Below, in pieces: positions 33,406-42,236 of a stretch of 52,077 nucleotides of DNA; position 1 is the first letter of the stretch, and the number at the start of each line of letters is the position of its first letter. A program made the position numbers and the translations under genes. The notes below the pieces were generated by a model. The model searched no databases, had not been told where the DNA came from, and worked only from the letters and a program-made list of their open reading frames with translations. Source of the DNA: Bacillota bacterium (GTDB taxonomy: Bacteria > Bacillota > DTU065); the NCBI GenBank assembly GCA_018435125.1, contig JAHDNZ010000075.1:1-52077 (forward strand), read 5' to 3'.

Positions 33406-34512
33406 TTAAAAATAAAAAGATAAGCCGGTTTTTATATCGCCTCGCAGTTTTTCGTTCTCTTTAGTTAAAGAAAACATAATCGGTGTAAGTGGTTGGGGTA
33501 GCTTCTTATAAGCTAGGGAAAAGGTAGTAGTTGTAACCTCTTTGGCCTTTTTACTAAGGGATATTTTCATACCCAAAAGGTATTTTTCTAAGTCTAAGCT
33601 TATCTTAAAACCCAAAGTGCCTGTATCCCAATTTAAACTCCCACCAAAATTAGCCATGTTTCCGGTATAGGGCAGAAAATTTTTATGAATGTAGGCTCCT
33701 TCACACGAAAGGTTAGGTAAAGCCAAGTTAGTGTATTTAATTATAGAAGCTGGATAAAAACCCGGAACAAGTAAGGTAGTACCGGTTAGGTTATAACCTG
33801 CTAATTCTCCTTCTAACTGATGTTGCTTTATGTTTAATCTAAAAGGCAAACACACGCCGTAAGAGTCTACTAGATCACTTAATAGAAGCCCTGGGCTTAA
33901 CTGGAAGCGTAAAATGGCTGTTTTAATATCTAAGGCAACCCTACCAGCCAAGAAGAAATCGACAGCTGTGCCTCCCTTAAAACTAGGATTTTCGGCAAAA
34001 CTTAAATAACCTAAGGTTAGTTCATATTCAAGCCTAGAGGTTTCATTATAAAGAGAGATAGCATCCAAAGGCAGATTGGGATTGCCAAAAAGCAAATTAA
34101 AGACGCGGTAATCATCTTTGCTTACAGGCATTAAAGGTGCATATCTCCCTACAAATAACAGGCCATAGGGAGATAAAAAACCAACAAAAGCTTCTTTAAG
34201 GGCCAAAGTATTGCTTACCGAGGGGAGATTCACATAAGGATTAGCTCCAAAAACCCCAAAGGCAGCTGCGGTTAGTTCCACAAAATAAAACTCTTTTTGA
34301 AAATGATAGTTTAATTCTAAGTTCTGACTTAGTTTTGGGGCATGTAGCACAAAATCATTGTTAAGGGGAAAACCCATTGCCATTTGAAAGCCAAGGCTGC
34401 CTTGAAGCTCGCCAGGAAATTGAGAGCTTTCAGTCGGAGATTTATTAGCTTGAATGCCAAAAGTGACTAGAAATAAAAGCAAACCACAGGCTAAAGCCAG
34501 TTTTTTAATCAT
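33406..34512 (-). CDS. Putative outer-membrane beta-barrel protein (first of pair)
   Basis: Signal peptide (MIKKLALACGLLLFLVTFGIQA) and ~345 residues of repeated amphipathic strands: GELQGSLGFQMAMGF, LELNYHFQKEFYFVELTAAAFGVF, YGLLFVGRYA, LEYELTLGYLSF, FFLAGRVAL, LGFKISLDL, and a last strand GDIKTGLSFYF with the C-terminal Phe favoured by the barrel assembly machinery. It starts inside the stop codon of the upstream amidase (ATGA), so the two are translationally coupled. Family not recognised; ligand unknown. Its presence is the main sign of a diderm envelope here. Confidence 0.72.
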   Translation of the reverse strand: MIKKLALACGLLLFLVTFGIQANKSPTESSQFPGELQGSLGFQMAMGFPLNNDFVLHAPKLSQNLELNYHFQKEFYFVELTAAAFGVFGANPYVNLPSVSNTLALKEAFVGFLSPYGLLFVGRYAPLMPVSKDDYRVFNLLFGNPNLPLDAISLYNETSRLEYELTLGYLSFAENPSFKGGTAVDFFLAGRVALDIKTAILRFQLSPGLLLSDLVDSYGVCLPFRLNIKQHQLEGELAGYNLTGTTLLVPGFYPASIIKYTNLALPNLSCEGAYIHKNFLPYTGNMANFGGSLNWDTGTLGFKISLDLEKYLLGMKISLSKKAKEVTTTTFSLAYKKLPQPLTPIMFSLTKENEKLRGDIKTGLSFYF

Positions 34513-35318
34513 CTTCTTAAACCAGCTTCTTTTTGATAATAAGTGGCATGTTCAATAAAACCTTGTGACATCCCTTCCACCAGTAAGTTTTGATACTCAG
34601 AACGAATTAAACGGTTGGCTTCGGTATTATTATTAATAAAGTTGAGTTCTAAAAGAGCTGCAGGACATTTGATATAACTGTAGTTAATTACAGTGATTTT
34701 CTTGCCGTTCCAAGGTGGTGTTGTCCCTGAAAGTTTTATTTTTCTGTCTTTAACATTGTAGTAGGTTTTGGCAGCCTTAACAGTGTTGCTGTGTAGTGAG
34801 GTAGCATAATCCAGCCAGATCTGACCAGCATCTGCATCGACCCAGGTTTCTATGCCCTCAGCGGTGTTAATTGAGGCTGAGTTGTTATGCAAGGAAATAA
34901 AGCGATGGGCATTTAGATTGTTGGCCAATTGGTAGCGGGCGCTAAGAGATAAAGTGTCATTTCCTTCCCTGGTCATTTTAACAGTAGCACCTAAAACCTC
35001 TAAACTGCTTTTTAACTTAAGCCCGATAGCCAGAACAATATCTTTCTCCATTAAGTTTAAATCACTATTTACAGCCCCAGGGTCGCTGCCACCATGACCC
35101 GGATCAACTACAATTATCCAGCCTGATAGCTTTGGGACAGGTTGGGGATCAGGATCCGGATCGGGGATTGGATCAGGATCAAGGGTTGGATCGGGCCTTA
35201 AAAAGCCTTCCGGTGTTTTCGGCCAAACCCTGCTTCTCCATCCCTCGGCACTGATATTCAGTGGCCACAGCAGTAACAAAACACTAGTTGCTATTAAAAG
35301 GATTTTTTTTGTTTTCAC
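34509..35318 (-). CDS. Exported N-acetylmuramoyl-L-alanine amidase with Asp-Pro linker
   Basis: The GTG at 35318 follows GGAGG by 5 nt and gives a good signal peptide (MKTKKILLIATSVLLLLWPLNISA); the frame's ATG at 35354 has no ribosome site. An Asp/Pro repeat linker (about 38-60, PDP/PIP units) leads to an Amidase_3 domain with all zinc and catalytic residues: VVDPGHGGSDPG, NLMEKDIV, FISLHNNSA and ALLELNFINN. Unlike the amidase at 7716 it has no AMIN domains. First gene of an operon with two barrel-like proteins. Confidence 0.9.
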   Translation of the reverse strand: MKTKKILLIATSVLLLLWPLNISAEGWRSRVWPKTPEGFLRPDPTLDPDPIPDPDPDPQPVPKLSGWIIVVDPGHGGSDPGAVNSDLNLMEKDIVLAIGLKLKSSLEVLGATVKMTREGNDTLSLSARYQLANNLNAHRFISLHNNSASINTAEGIETWVDADAGQIWLDYATSLHSNTVKAAKTYYNVKDRKIKLSGTTPPWNGKKITVINYSYIKCPAALLELNFINNNTEANRLIRSEYQNLLVEGMSQGFIEHATYYQKEAGLRR

Positions 35319-35413
35319 GCCAGCCTCCATTCCGCCGCTTTCGCTGCGACACATATACTAATAAAATATGTCCTTCCACATCCTAAACAGCGTAATAGAT
35401 TATACCCTAAAAA

Positions 35414-35535
35414 GTACGGCAAGATGGTTTTAGACTCTTTTCCCAGCTTAAACCAATCGCTAGCCGGTGTCTTAACTTCCAGGCACAGATTGGTGGTTCT
35501 CTATAGATACGCCCTAAGACCTACTGCCAGGCGTC
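35414..35535 (-). other. Gene-free stretch with faint 5S rRNA-like pattern
   Basis: The ~360-bp gap 35319-35685 holds no gene. On the minus strand the blocks GCCTGGCAG, GGAAGTTAAG, AGCGATTGGT, GGGAAAAGAGT and TTGCC occur in the order and over the length (about 120 nt) of a 5S rRNA, but the middle is poorly matched. It may be a decayed 5S copy or coincidence. The rest of the gap shows only a terminator at 35615-35638. Confidence 0.2.
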
Positions 35536-35614
35536 TGTTTCACAAAAGGTTATTCAGCTTTGGAGAATAATTTCCTTCCTTGGTAAAAGGTGGAACACTA
35601 ATTTAAATCACTGA

Positions 35615-35638
35615 AAAAAGAGCCTCTTGGCTCTTTTT
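35615..35638. terminator. Bidirectional terminator
   Basis: AAAAAGAGCC (35615-35624), loop TCTT, GGCTCTTTTT (35629-35638). It lies after the salvage operon that runs leftward from 40505. Confidence 0.85.
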
Positions 35639-35685
35639 AACGCAACCGAGCTTTTCCTCCCTTTTTAGGCCTAGTTGTCTAGTTG

Positions 35686-36399
35686 TTAAATTTCAGTATG
35701 CCTGTTTTGACGCTTTTGTCGCTCTACTTGCAAGGCTATTTCCAAAAGCCTACTCCAGCCATAATCCAGCCTACTCCCTTCAAGACCGGCTTTTTTTAGA
35801 CTGCTTCTAAAATCCTCAATCGCCTCTAAAGACTTATCTGGTGACAAACTTCTTAAGCATAGCAGTGAAAGCTGGTAAAATGGTGTAGCCTCGCTTGCCG
35901 ATAGCTCCAAAAGCTGTTCCTTTTCTTTGTCAAAGGTTAGCTGCCAGTCTTGGTGGGGTAGATATAAAAGCGGAAGCTTATAAAAAAGTGATTCCGAATA
36001 ATAGATAGCTTGTTCAAAATAAGTAAAAAAGGCCACTCCTCGAATGGTATAATCAAGACCGGCTCTGCCCAAAAGCCCAACATCAAAGCCATTTGAGGTC
36101 AGATTGCGGATATAGGAAATTAAAATCTTCTCTCCCATAAGTTCTAATTCAGCCTGAGTAAAATCATTAAACGGATCTAGTTTTTTAAGCCTTTCTAAAT
36201 GTAGATGGGGTTCATAATCCGTCAAAATAACACCATAATAACCTTTTTTTAACTGGTTAACTACACTTTGTCTGTAAGCACTATCTAAAATATCTTCCCC
36301 AAAGGCTGAGGTGACTAAATACCAATTGCCTGCAATTTCCACCTTAGAGGCCTTAAGGGGCCAAGTTAAAGATAATAAAATTATCATTATCCAAATCAT
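35686..36399 (-). CDS. Exported protein of unknown function in the deo operon
   Basis: Protein of 237 residues with a short signal (MIWIMIILLSLTWPLKA) and a mixed alpha/beta body rich in Leu, Tyr and Phe. No motif recognised; segments such as GNWYLVTSAFGEDILDSAYRQ and GYYGVILTDYEPHLHLERL may mark a conserved core. A Lys/Arg-rich end (ERQKRQNRHTEI) closes it. The start overlaps the stop of the thymidine/pyrimidine phosphorylase gene (ATGA) and has only a weak ribosome site, so expression depends on coupling. Why an exported protein sits here is unclear. Confidence 0.65.
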   Translation of the reverse strand: MIWIMIILLSLTWPLKASKVEIAGNWYLVTSAFGEDILDSAYRQSVVNQLKKGYYGVILTDYEPHLHLERLKKLDPFNDFTQAELELMGEKILISYIRNLTSNGFDVGLLGRAGLDYTIRGVAFFTYFEQAIYYSESLFYKLPLLYLPHQDWQLTFDKEKEQLLELSASEATPFYQLSLLCLRSLSPDKSLEAIEDFRSSLKKAGLEGSRLDYGWSRLLEIALQVERQKRQNRHTEI

Positions 36400-37679
36400 A
36401 ACTTAGCCCCGCTTCTGATAATATCCAAAACCACCGGTCTGTTGTAAGGCACTGGGCCAATCTTTACAGCCCCGCCCAACTTCGCCATAGCCTCCACTAA
36501 AGCAGCTTCATTGTTCGCATAGATTGTTGCCAGTACCTCACCTTGATTTATCCTATCGCCAAGATCGCGGGTAAAATAGATCCCTACATCCGGATCAACC
36601 TTAGCTCCTTTTACTTTGCGACCCGCACCTAAATCACGCACAATTTCGCCAATCTTTAAGGCATCGGCAACAGAAAAGTAACCGCTCTTTTCTGCTAGGA
36701 GTTGTTTTTTATATAAAGCCTTAACTTTAAGCTTTTGCAAGTTACCACCCTGGATTGTAACCAGCTTGTCAAACATTTCATAGGCCAATCCATTATCTAG
36801 GCTATTTGCAAGATGAGCTTTCTTATTATCTAGAGCCAGCATTTCGCCAGCTAGTACTAAAGACAGTTCTCTTAGTCTTCTGCTACCCTTGCCCTGTAAG
36901 ACATTAACAGCTTCTAAAACCTCCAGAGAGTTACCCTGAGCTCTGGAAAGAGGTACTTCCATATCACTTATTACTGCAGTTACCTTAAGACCCACTTGCC
37001 GGCCGAGATCAACCATAAGTTCAGCTAGTTTTTGAGCCGATTCCAAGTCTTTCATAAAAGCGCCTCTGCCCACTTTAACATCCAGGACAATGCCCTGAGC
37101 TCCTCCGGCAATCTTTTTTGACATAATACTAGCTGCAATTAAAGGCAAAGAATCTACGGTAGCTGTTACATCTCTTAAGGCGTAGAGCAGTTTATCTGCC
37201 GGCACCAGATTTTTAGTTTGCCCCGCGATGGCAAGCCCCAAGTTTTCTACCTGCCAAAAAATCTCTTCTTCGGTAAGCTCGGTTTTAAAACCGGGTATGG
37301 CTTCCAGTTTATCTACAGTTCCGCCTGTATGCCCCAGGCCCCGCCCGGAGAGTTTAGCAATTTTACCACCTGCCAAAGCCACCAAAGGCAGAACAATCAA
37401 GGTAGTTGTATCCCCAACTCCACCGGTGCTATGTTTATCCAGGACAAAACCCAAGCTATTAAAATCCAGCCTTTCGCCGGAATTGGCCATACTCAAAGTA
37501 AGAGCCGCTGTTTCTGCGGGAGTTAAACCTTGAAAAAAGACAGCCATGGCCCAGGCTGCCATCTGATAATCAGGAATCTCTCCCTTAACATAGCCTTGGA
37601 TCAAAAACTCAATCTCTTCTTTGGAGAGAGAATAACCGTCTCTTTTTTTGGTGATGATCTCAACAGTATTTAAGAACAT
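36396..37679 (-). CDS. pdp: Pyrimidine-nucleoside phosphorylase
   Basis: Cytoplasmic enzyme that splits thymidine, deoxyuridine or uridine with phosphate. The N-terminal helical part (KRDGYSLSKEEIEFLIQGYVKGEIPDYQMAAWAMAVFF) is followed by the phosphate- and base-binding block DKHSTGGVGDTTT, KLSGRGLGHTGGTVDKLEAIPG, and IMSKKIAGGAQGIVLDVKVGRGAFMK. Length 427 is normal for the Firmicutes Pdp/DeoA family. It overlaps deoC by 10 nt, so the two enzymes convert deoxynucleosides to deoxyribose-1-phosphate and, after isomerisation, to glyceraldehyde-3-phosphate and acetaldehyde. Confidence 0.94.
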   Translation of the reverse strand: MFLNTVEIITKKRDGYSLSKEEIEFLIQGYVKGEIPDYQMAAWAMAVFFQGLTPAETAALTLSMANSGERLDFNSLGFVLDKHSTGGVGDTTTLIVLPLVALAGGKIAKLSGRGLGHTGGTVDKLEAIPGFKTELTEEEIFWQVENLGLAIAGQTKNLVPADKLLYALRDVTATVDSLPLIAASIMSKKIAGGAQGIVLDVKVGRGAFMKDLESAQKLAELMVDLGRQVGLKVTAVISDMEVPLSRAQGNSLEVLEAVNVLQGKGSRRLRELSLVLAGEMLALDNKKAHLANSLDNGLAYEMFDKLVTIQGGNLQKLKVKALYKKQLLAEKSGYFSVADALKIGEIVRDLGAGRKVKGAKVDPDVGIYFTRDLGDRINQGEVLATIYANNEAALVEAMAKLGGAVKIGPVPYNRPVVLDIIRSGAKL

Positions 37680-38320
37680 ACTATTTTCACCCCTGAACTA
37701 GTACCGATACGGCTTGCACCCAGACTGATAAACTCTAACGCCTGCTCTTTTGTCCTGATTCCCCCTGAGGCTTTGATTTGGCATTTGCCACCAACTGTCT
37801 GATTTAAAAGCTTAACATCCAAAGGAGTTGCTCCCCCAAAAAAGCCGGTTGAAGTCTTAACAAAATGAGCACCTGCTTCAAAGGCTATAAGCGCAGCTTC
37901 TACCTTCTCTGTATCTGTTAAAAGAGCTGTTTCGAGAATAACCTTTACCCTAGATGGAGAGCTTGCCAGAACCAACGCTTGAATCTCCTCTTTTAGGGCC
38001 TTATAGTTTTTATCCTTAATCAGGGCCAGATTAACCACCATATCAATTTCATCAGCGCCTTCTCTAACACAATAAGCTGCCTCTTTGAGCTTTAATTCCA
38101 GCGGCAAAGTTCCAAGTGGAAAACCAACTACAGCACAGACTAGTCGGTGAGTATTTAACCTAGCCAAAGGCACGAAAAAGGGGTTAACACAAACCGATTT
38201 AAAACCGTATTGATTAGCTTCACGGCAAAGATTGAGGATATCCGCTTCACAAGCTTGTGGTTTTAGCAAAGTATGATCGATATATGAAGCTAGTTCTTGA
38301 GAACTAATACTAGAAGCCAT
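37670..38320 (-). CDS. deoC: Deoxyribose-phosphate aldolase
   Basis: Class I aldolase cleaving 2-deoxyribose-5-phosphate. YIDHTLLKPQACEADI at the start, GFKSVCVNPFFV, CAVVGFPLG, GADEIDMVVNLAL, KVILETALLT, and the Schiff-base Lys in HFVKTSTGFFGGATP (about 152), then IKASGGIRTKEQAL. Its ATG lies inside the end of the upstream FtsA-like gene (11-nt overlap). A deoB phosphopentomutase gene is not in the window. Confidence 0.95.
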   Translation of the reverse strand: MASSISSQELASYIDHTLLKPQACEADILNLCREANQYGFKSVCVNPFFVPLARLNTHRLVCAVVGFPLGTLPLELKLKEAAYCVREGADEIDMVVNLALIKDKNYKALKEEIQALVLASSPSRVKVILETALLTDTEKVEAALIAFEAGAHFVKTSTGFFGGATPLDVKLLNQTVGGKCQIKASGGIRTKEQALEFISLGASRIGTSSGVKIVCS

Positions 38321-40505
38321 GTTTCCCTACCCCACTTCCCTGGTTTAAATATGGTTCAACTTTAATCTCTATAAGGTCACCCTCTTTAATTGGCGTAGAA
38401 AACTGTGCTTCTACACCGTTTAGGGTGAGTTTTAAATTGGTAGTTTTTAAGGTGGCAAGTTCGTTGCTTAGCCTGGCAAGTATATCGGCTACCAAAGGTT
38501 CATTTTTCAAGATTATTTTAACATCGTCTTGATTTTTTACACGGTAACCAAGTATTTGTTCTTCACCATTAACTGTGACTTGATATTGGAGATCAAACTG
38601 AAACTGAAACCTCTTTCCTTCTAACTCAGTTATCACTGTTATTTCGTTTTGTGACGGTATAAGTTCACTTAGCTTTGGAAATTTGGTTGCATCGGTAAAG
38701 GTTAACTTGTCTGCATTTACTACCTCTTCCTCCAAATCCGCCTCTTTACCATTTAATCTCAGTGAAACCTCACTGGTAAGGCTAATTTTCTTTCCATTTA
38801 AATAGTAATGACTATTAAGAGCCTGTTCTAATGTTTCCCAGTTAAAAAGCCCTTCTATCTCTAACCTTTTTAATACATCAGCTACCGTATTAAGGGGCAA
38901 TATCGAGATTCGATCCCCTTCTTTTAGTTGATAATCCACACTTTCACTTTTGCCATTGACTAAAATGGCCTCTCTCAGAGAGTAATCGTTACCTTGCCAG
39001 GTAATTGTTTTATATTCGAGGTTACTTAAATAGGTCGCTGCAAGCTCTTCTAAAGAAGCAAAGGCCTTTTCTCCGGCCCGAGCTTTATTTATTTCAATCT
39101 TAGCTCCATCTTTTATCTTCCGGTCAATTTCAGCAGGTACTCCATCCATATTAATTTGGGCACCTAGACCTCTTTTACCAGGTATTATTAATGGTTCTCC
39201 CTGGAGATAGATAGTAAGTGGTGCTCCGATTTTGCCATAAATATCTAAGGTACTATAACCTGCATTTACTAAAGCATCACCAATGGTTAAATTATCTCCT
39301 AATAAGCTTTGCATGTTGCCATTTAAATAGATATTATGCATTCTTAAGGCACAACCATCATGGTAAGAAAGTCCAATGCCAACTGGTGTAACAAGGATGG
39401 GACCGGCAACTTTATCATCTTCTAAACCAATTTGAACTAGGACCTCTTTACCTCTTTTGCCTATGCGTCTTTGATCTAAACCTAGTGCTTTAGAAATATC
39501 CTCACTAATAAACGGTGTAAGAGATCCTCCGCCTACGAGTATTACTGCTTGTGGAAGCATGCTATTTAAACGCATTATTTCCGTGGCAATATCAGCTGCG
39601 ATTTCTTTGGTAGCTTCCTTAATCAACTCCGCCAATTCACTTCTGGCTATTATTTGCTCAAAACCCACAATATCAGTGTATATAAACTCTTCTTCTTCAC
39701 TATGAAAACTTCGTTTTAACTCTTCAGCCGTCATAAAATCTATAAGGAGCTTTTCACAAAGATGTTCGGTAACTTCATCCCCGGCTTTAGAGACCATACC
39801 ATAAGCAGTAATAGTTCCATCTGAAGTAATGGCAATATCAGATGTACCGGCACCTATATCAACCAAAGCCAGATTCAAGCGGCGCATATCCTTAGGTATA
39901 GCTACATGTGCCGCTGCAATAGGTTCAAGAGTGAGGCTGGCAAACTCCAAACCTGCTCTTTGTAACACTGCAGTTAAACTATCTATTACTAACCTTGGTA
40001 AAAAGGTTGCAATTATCTCAACTTCAGCTAAGCGACCTTTTTGACCAATTAAATTCTTAATTCTACTTTGATCTATGGTATAACTCAAAACACTGTATCC
40101 TACACAATAAAAAGGATCACTTTTCCCCTCGAAGGTCACAATAGATTTTTGGGCTTCGAATACAGCTTCTAATTCTAAGGCTTTAACTCTTGCTTCAGTC
40201 AAAACTTCGCCGGGCTCAAGCTCAAGGCGACTAAAACCCAAAGCAGTCTTAAGCAAACGTCCTGCTGCAGCTACAGAAGCTTCATTAAGCTTTAGTCCGG
40301 TAGTCTCCTCTAGTTCATCCTTAACACTTTTTACTAGCTTCGCTACCTTAGGAATATCATGAATTTGACCGTCTTCCATAGACCTTTGCTCATGTTCTTT
40401 AAGCAGATAATGCTTTAATATAGGTTTATCATCAATATATTCAATAAGAAGCCCGGCTACTTTGCGTGTTCCGATATCTATAGCAAAAACTAGATTAGAA
40501 TCCAC
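38310..40505 (-). CDS. FtsA-like actin-fold protein with long beta-rich C-terminal extension
   Basis: About 730 residues. The N-terminal ~400 residues show the FtsA/PilM actin fold: phosphate-1 VFAIDIGTRKVAGL, an SHS2-like insert (about 80-165), phosphate-2 LALVDIGAGTSDIAI and adenosine motif AVILVGGGSLTPFI. The C-terminal ~330 residues carry repeated beta segments ending in phrases like YQLKEGDRISILPL, GVEAQFSTPIKEGDLIEIKV, resembling ubiquitin/beta-grasp modules. The frame starts at a GTG overlapping GGAGGT; the GTG at 40505, 8 nt after it, is my choice. No amphipathic FtsA tail is seen. It heads the deoC-pdp operon, but a direct link to salvage is not evident. Confidence 0.8.
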   Translation of the reverse strand: MDSNLVFAIDIGTRKVAGLLIEYIDDKPILKHYLLKEHEQRSMEDGQIHDIPKVAKLVKSVKDELEETTGLKLNEASVAAAGRLLKTALGFSRLELEPGEVLTEARVKALELEAVFEAQKSIVTFEGKSDPFYCVGYSVLSYTIDQSRIKNLIGQKGRLAEVEIIATFLPRLVIDSLTAVLQRAGLEFASLTLEPIAAAHVAIPKDMRRLNLALVDIGAGTSDIAITSDGTITAYGMVSKAGDEVTEHLCEKLLIDFMTAEELKRSFHSEEEEFIYTDIVGFEQIIARSELAELIKEATKEIAADIATEIMRLNSMLPQAVILVGGGSLTPFISEDISKALGLDQRRIGKRGKEVLVQIGLEDDKVAGPILVTPVGIGLSYHDGCALRMHNIYLNGNMQSLLGDNLTIGDALVNAGYSTLDIYGKIGAPLTIYLQGEPLIIPGKRGLGAQINMDGVPAEIDRKIKDGAKIEINKARAGEKAFASLEELAATYLSNLEYKTITWQGNDYSLREAILVNGKSESVDYQLKEGDRISILPLNTVADVLKRLEIEGLFNWETLEQALNSHYYLNGKKISLTSEVSLRLNGKEADLEEEVVNADKLTFTDATKFPKLSELIPSQNEITVITELEGKRFQFQFDLQYQVTVNGEEQILGYRVKNQDDVKIILKNEPLVADILARLSNELATLKTTNLKLTLNGVEAQFSTPIKEGDLIEIKVEPYLNQGSGVGKHGF

Positions 40506-40623
40506 CAAATCCACCTCCACTACTATAGCTACTTGGGAAAAAAGTCTGCTTTTGCATAGTTTCTTGATTTACTTCATGCCTCCTGCTTAAAGGATCAGGT
40601 TAAAAAATCAAAAAATCTAAATT

Positions 40624-40655
40624 AAAATAGCTGTATCCAAAGATACAGCTATTTT
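40624..40655. terminator. Terminator after rubrerythrin
   Basis: AAAATAGCTGTATC (40624-40637), loop CAAA, GATACAGCTATTTT (40642-40655), a perfect 14-bp stem; T-rich sequence follows on the minus strand. Confidence 0.85.
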
Positions 40656-40660
40656 GCAAC

Positions 40661-41197
40661 TTAATAGTTTTCCGGTTTTAATTCAAAATAACTTTGAGGA
40701 TGAGCACAAGCAGGACAAACTTGCGGAGCTTCATTGCCATGGTGAACATAACCACAGTTGAGAAAAAAAAAAAAAACTGGTTCGTCTCTTTTAAAAACCT
40801 GACCTTTGGCTAAATTATCTGCGAGCTTCAAATAACGCTTTTCATGTTCCTCTTCTACTTCTGCAACCTCGCGGAAAAAGGTTGCAATCTGCTCAAAACC
40901 CTCTTCTCTGGCTACTTGTTCGAATTCTTTATACATAGTGGTCCACTCGTAGTTTTCACCTTCAGCTGCAGCTTTTAGATTAGATTCTGTATCTTCTAAA
41001 AGATCCAGGAATTTAAAAATCCTTTTGGCATGTTCTTTCTCATTTCTGGCGGTCTCATCAAAAATATAAGCGATTTGTTCAAAACCTTCTTTTTTGGCTT
41101 TCTCCGCAAAAAAGGTATATTTGTTGCGTGCTTGAGATTCACCGGCAAAAGCAGCCATCAGATTAGCTTCGGTTTTTGAGCCCTTTAATTCTTTCAA
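40661..41197 (-). CDS. rbr: Rubrerythrin with a damaged rubredoxin site
   Basis: Non-heme di-iron peroxidase of anaerobes. The ferritin-like domain (about 1-140) has all expected acidic ligands: [60 protein letters not shown]. The C-terminal rubredoxin-like domain should carry two Cys pairs; the second (CPACAHPQ) is intact, but the first reads [12 protein letters not shown], lacking the first Cys. The DNA there is a run of 14 T (coding strand, 40763-40776), so slippage or a consensus error is possible. Start is a TTG after AGGAGG. Confidence 0.92.
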   Translation of the reverse strand: MKELKGSKTEANLMAAFAGESQARNKYTFFAEKAKKEGFEQIAYIFDETARNEKEHAKRIFKFLDLLEDTESNLKAAAEGENYEWTTMYKEFEQVAREEGFEQIATFFREVAEVEEEHEKRYLKLADNLAKGQVFKRDEPVFFFFLNCGYVHHGNEAPQVCPACAHPQSYFELKPENY

Positions 41198-41246
41198 AAC
41201 GATTCCTCCTAGTAATAATTACTAACAATATATAATTATAATACCA

Positions 41247-41276
41247 CAAAATCTCTGGTCTTAACCAGAGATTTTG
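41247..41276. terminator. 13-bp perfect hairpin between rubrerythrin and the ThuA-like gene
   Basis: CAAAATCTCTGGT (41247-41259), loop CTTA, ACCAGAGATTTTG (41264-41276). It follows the ThuA-like stop on the minus strand; an AT-rich but not pure T stretch follows. Probably a terminator. Confidence 0.6.
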
Positions 41277-41287
41277 GTCTTTATAAA

Positions 41288-42013
41288 TTACTTAATAGCG
41301 TTTGGAGCAATATAGGCAATGATATTTTTAAAAAGCTGGCTGAAATTTTCATGGTTTAAATAAAGTGAATTATTAATAGGGAATGATACTAAGATGCTAC
41401 CTTCGTTTTCGACAATACAAGCGTTTTTCTCATCCGGCTCACTAGGAGTTGTTTTATCAGCGTTAGTCCAACTAGCCAAAACCTCGCCATTAGTTAAATT
41501 AACAATCTGGGTACTGTTGCTGATATTATCAAGACCTTCACCTAAACCTTTGAAGATCTTATGCGATTCAAACAAAATATAGTTATGTTTGTCTTTAGCG
41601 TTATTCCAAACGCCCCAAGTAACGCCAAAGATATCCGCTAACTGATAGGGAGTAATGCTACCGTCTTCTTTTCTTAATGAAGTAGAATAGCATCCAAAGA
41701 GCTTACCTCCACGATCAACAAAGTCAAAATAGGCATCAACTTCTTCTTCTCCCATAACACCATTATCAGGTAATATAACTGCTTCGTAGTTTTTAAGGGC
41801 GCCATCTTCGACATCTAAATCGGTAATTACTTCAAAGTCGGCGAATTCCTTGAGCCAGTTAGTAAAAAAGTTGAAGTCGTTGGTATATGATGGATAGTTA
41901 GTTGGCCGATTAATCGTTTTTAAAGACTCTACTACAGCCAGTGGTTTTTTGGCTAAAGCTACTCCAGAACTTAAAATTACCAGTACCAACATGGCAAAGA
42001 TAAACCTTTTCAT
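41288..42013 (-). CDS. Exported ThuA/GATase-like protein
   Basis: Signal peptide (MKRFIFAMLVLVILSSGVALA) and a ~220-residue alpha/beta domain: KPLAVVESLKTINRPTNYPSYTND, then NYEAVILPDNGVMGEEEVDAYFDFVDRGGKLFGCYST, matching the ThuA/beta-galactosidase-trimerisation type of the glutamine amidotransferase fold. Such domains accompany sugar-active enzymes; here it stands alone. The Cys in LFGCYST is near the usual nucleophile position, but a catalytic triad cannot be confirmed. Monocistronic. Confidence 0.7.
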   Translation of the reverse strand: MKRFIFAMLVLVILSSGVALAKKPLAVVESLKTINRPTNYPSYTNDFNFFTNWLKEFADFEVITDLDVEDGALKNYEAVILPDNGVMGEEEVDAYFDFVDRGGKLFGCYSTSLRKEDGSITPYQLADIFGVTWGVWNNAKDKHNYILFESHKIFKGLGEGLDNISNSTQIVNLTNGEVLASWTNADKTTPSEPDEKNACIVENEGSILVSFPINNSLYLNHENFSQLFKNIIAYIAPNAIK

Positions 42014-42236
42014 CTTTGTTCCCCCTTTTATTTTGGAAAAGATCTAATCATGTACATTATTCAGCTTCAAATATATTTTCCCTGCCATTAATGGTCCTTC
42101 TCCGTTAAGTTTTAACAGGGATTTGCCAAATCTTGATGGCTTAACTGTTTATAGCACCTTTCCCTAACCACTACCTCTCTATTTCCTTTATGCCCTCCTA
42201 TTTTTCGCTTAGTGTCAAATAAGAGAGTACTAGCTT

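Noticed and set aside
37218-37533. Two overlapping plus-strand frames of about 100 codons within pdp
   Set aside because: Both are antisense to the strongly conserved phosphorylase core; no ribosome site.
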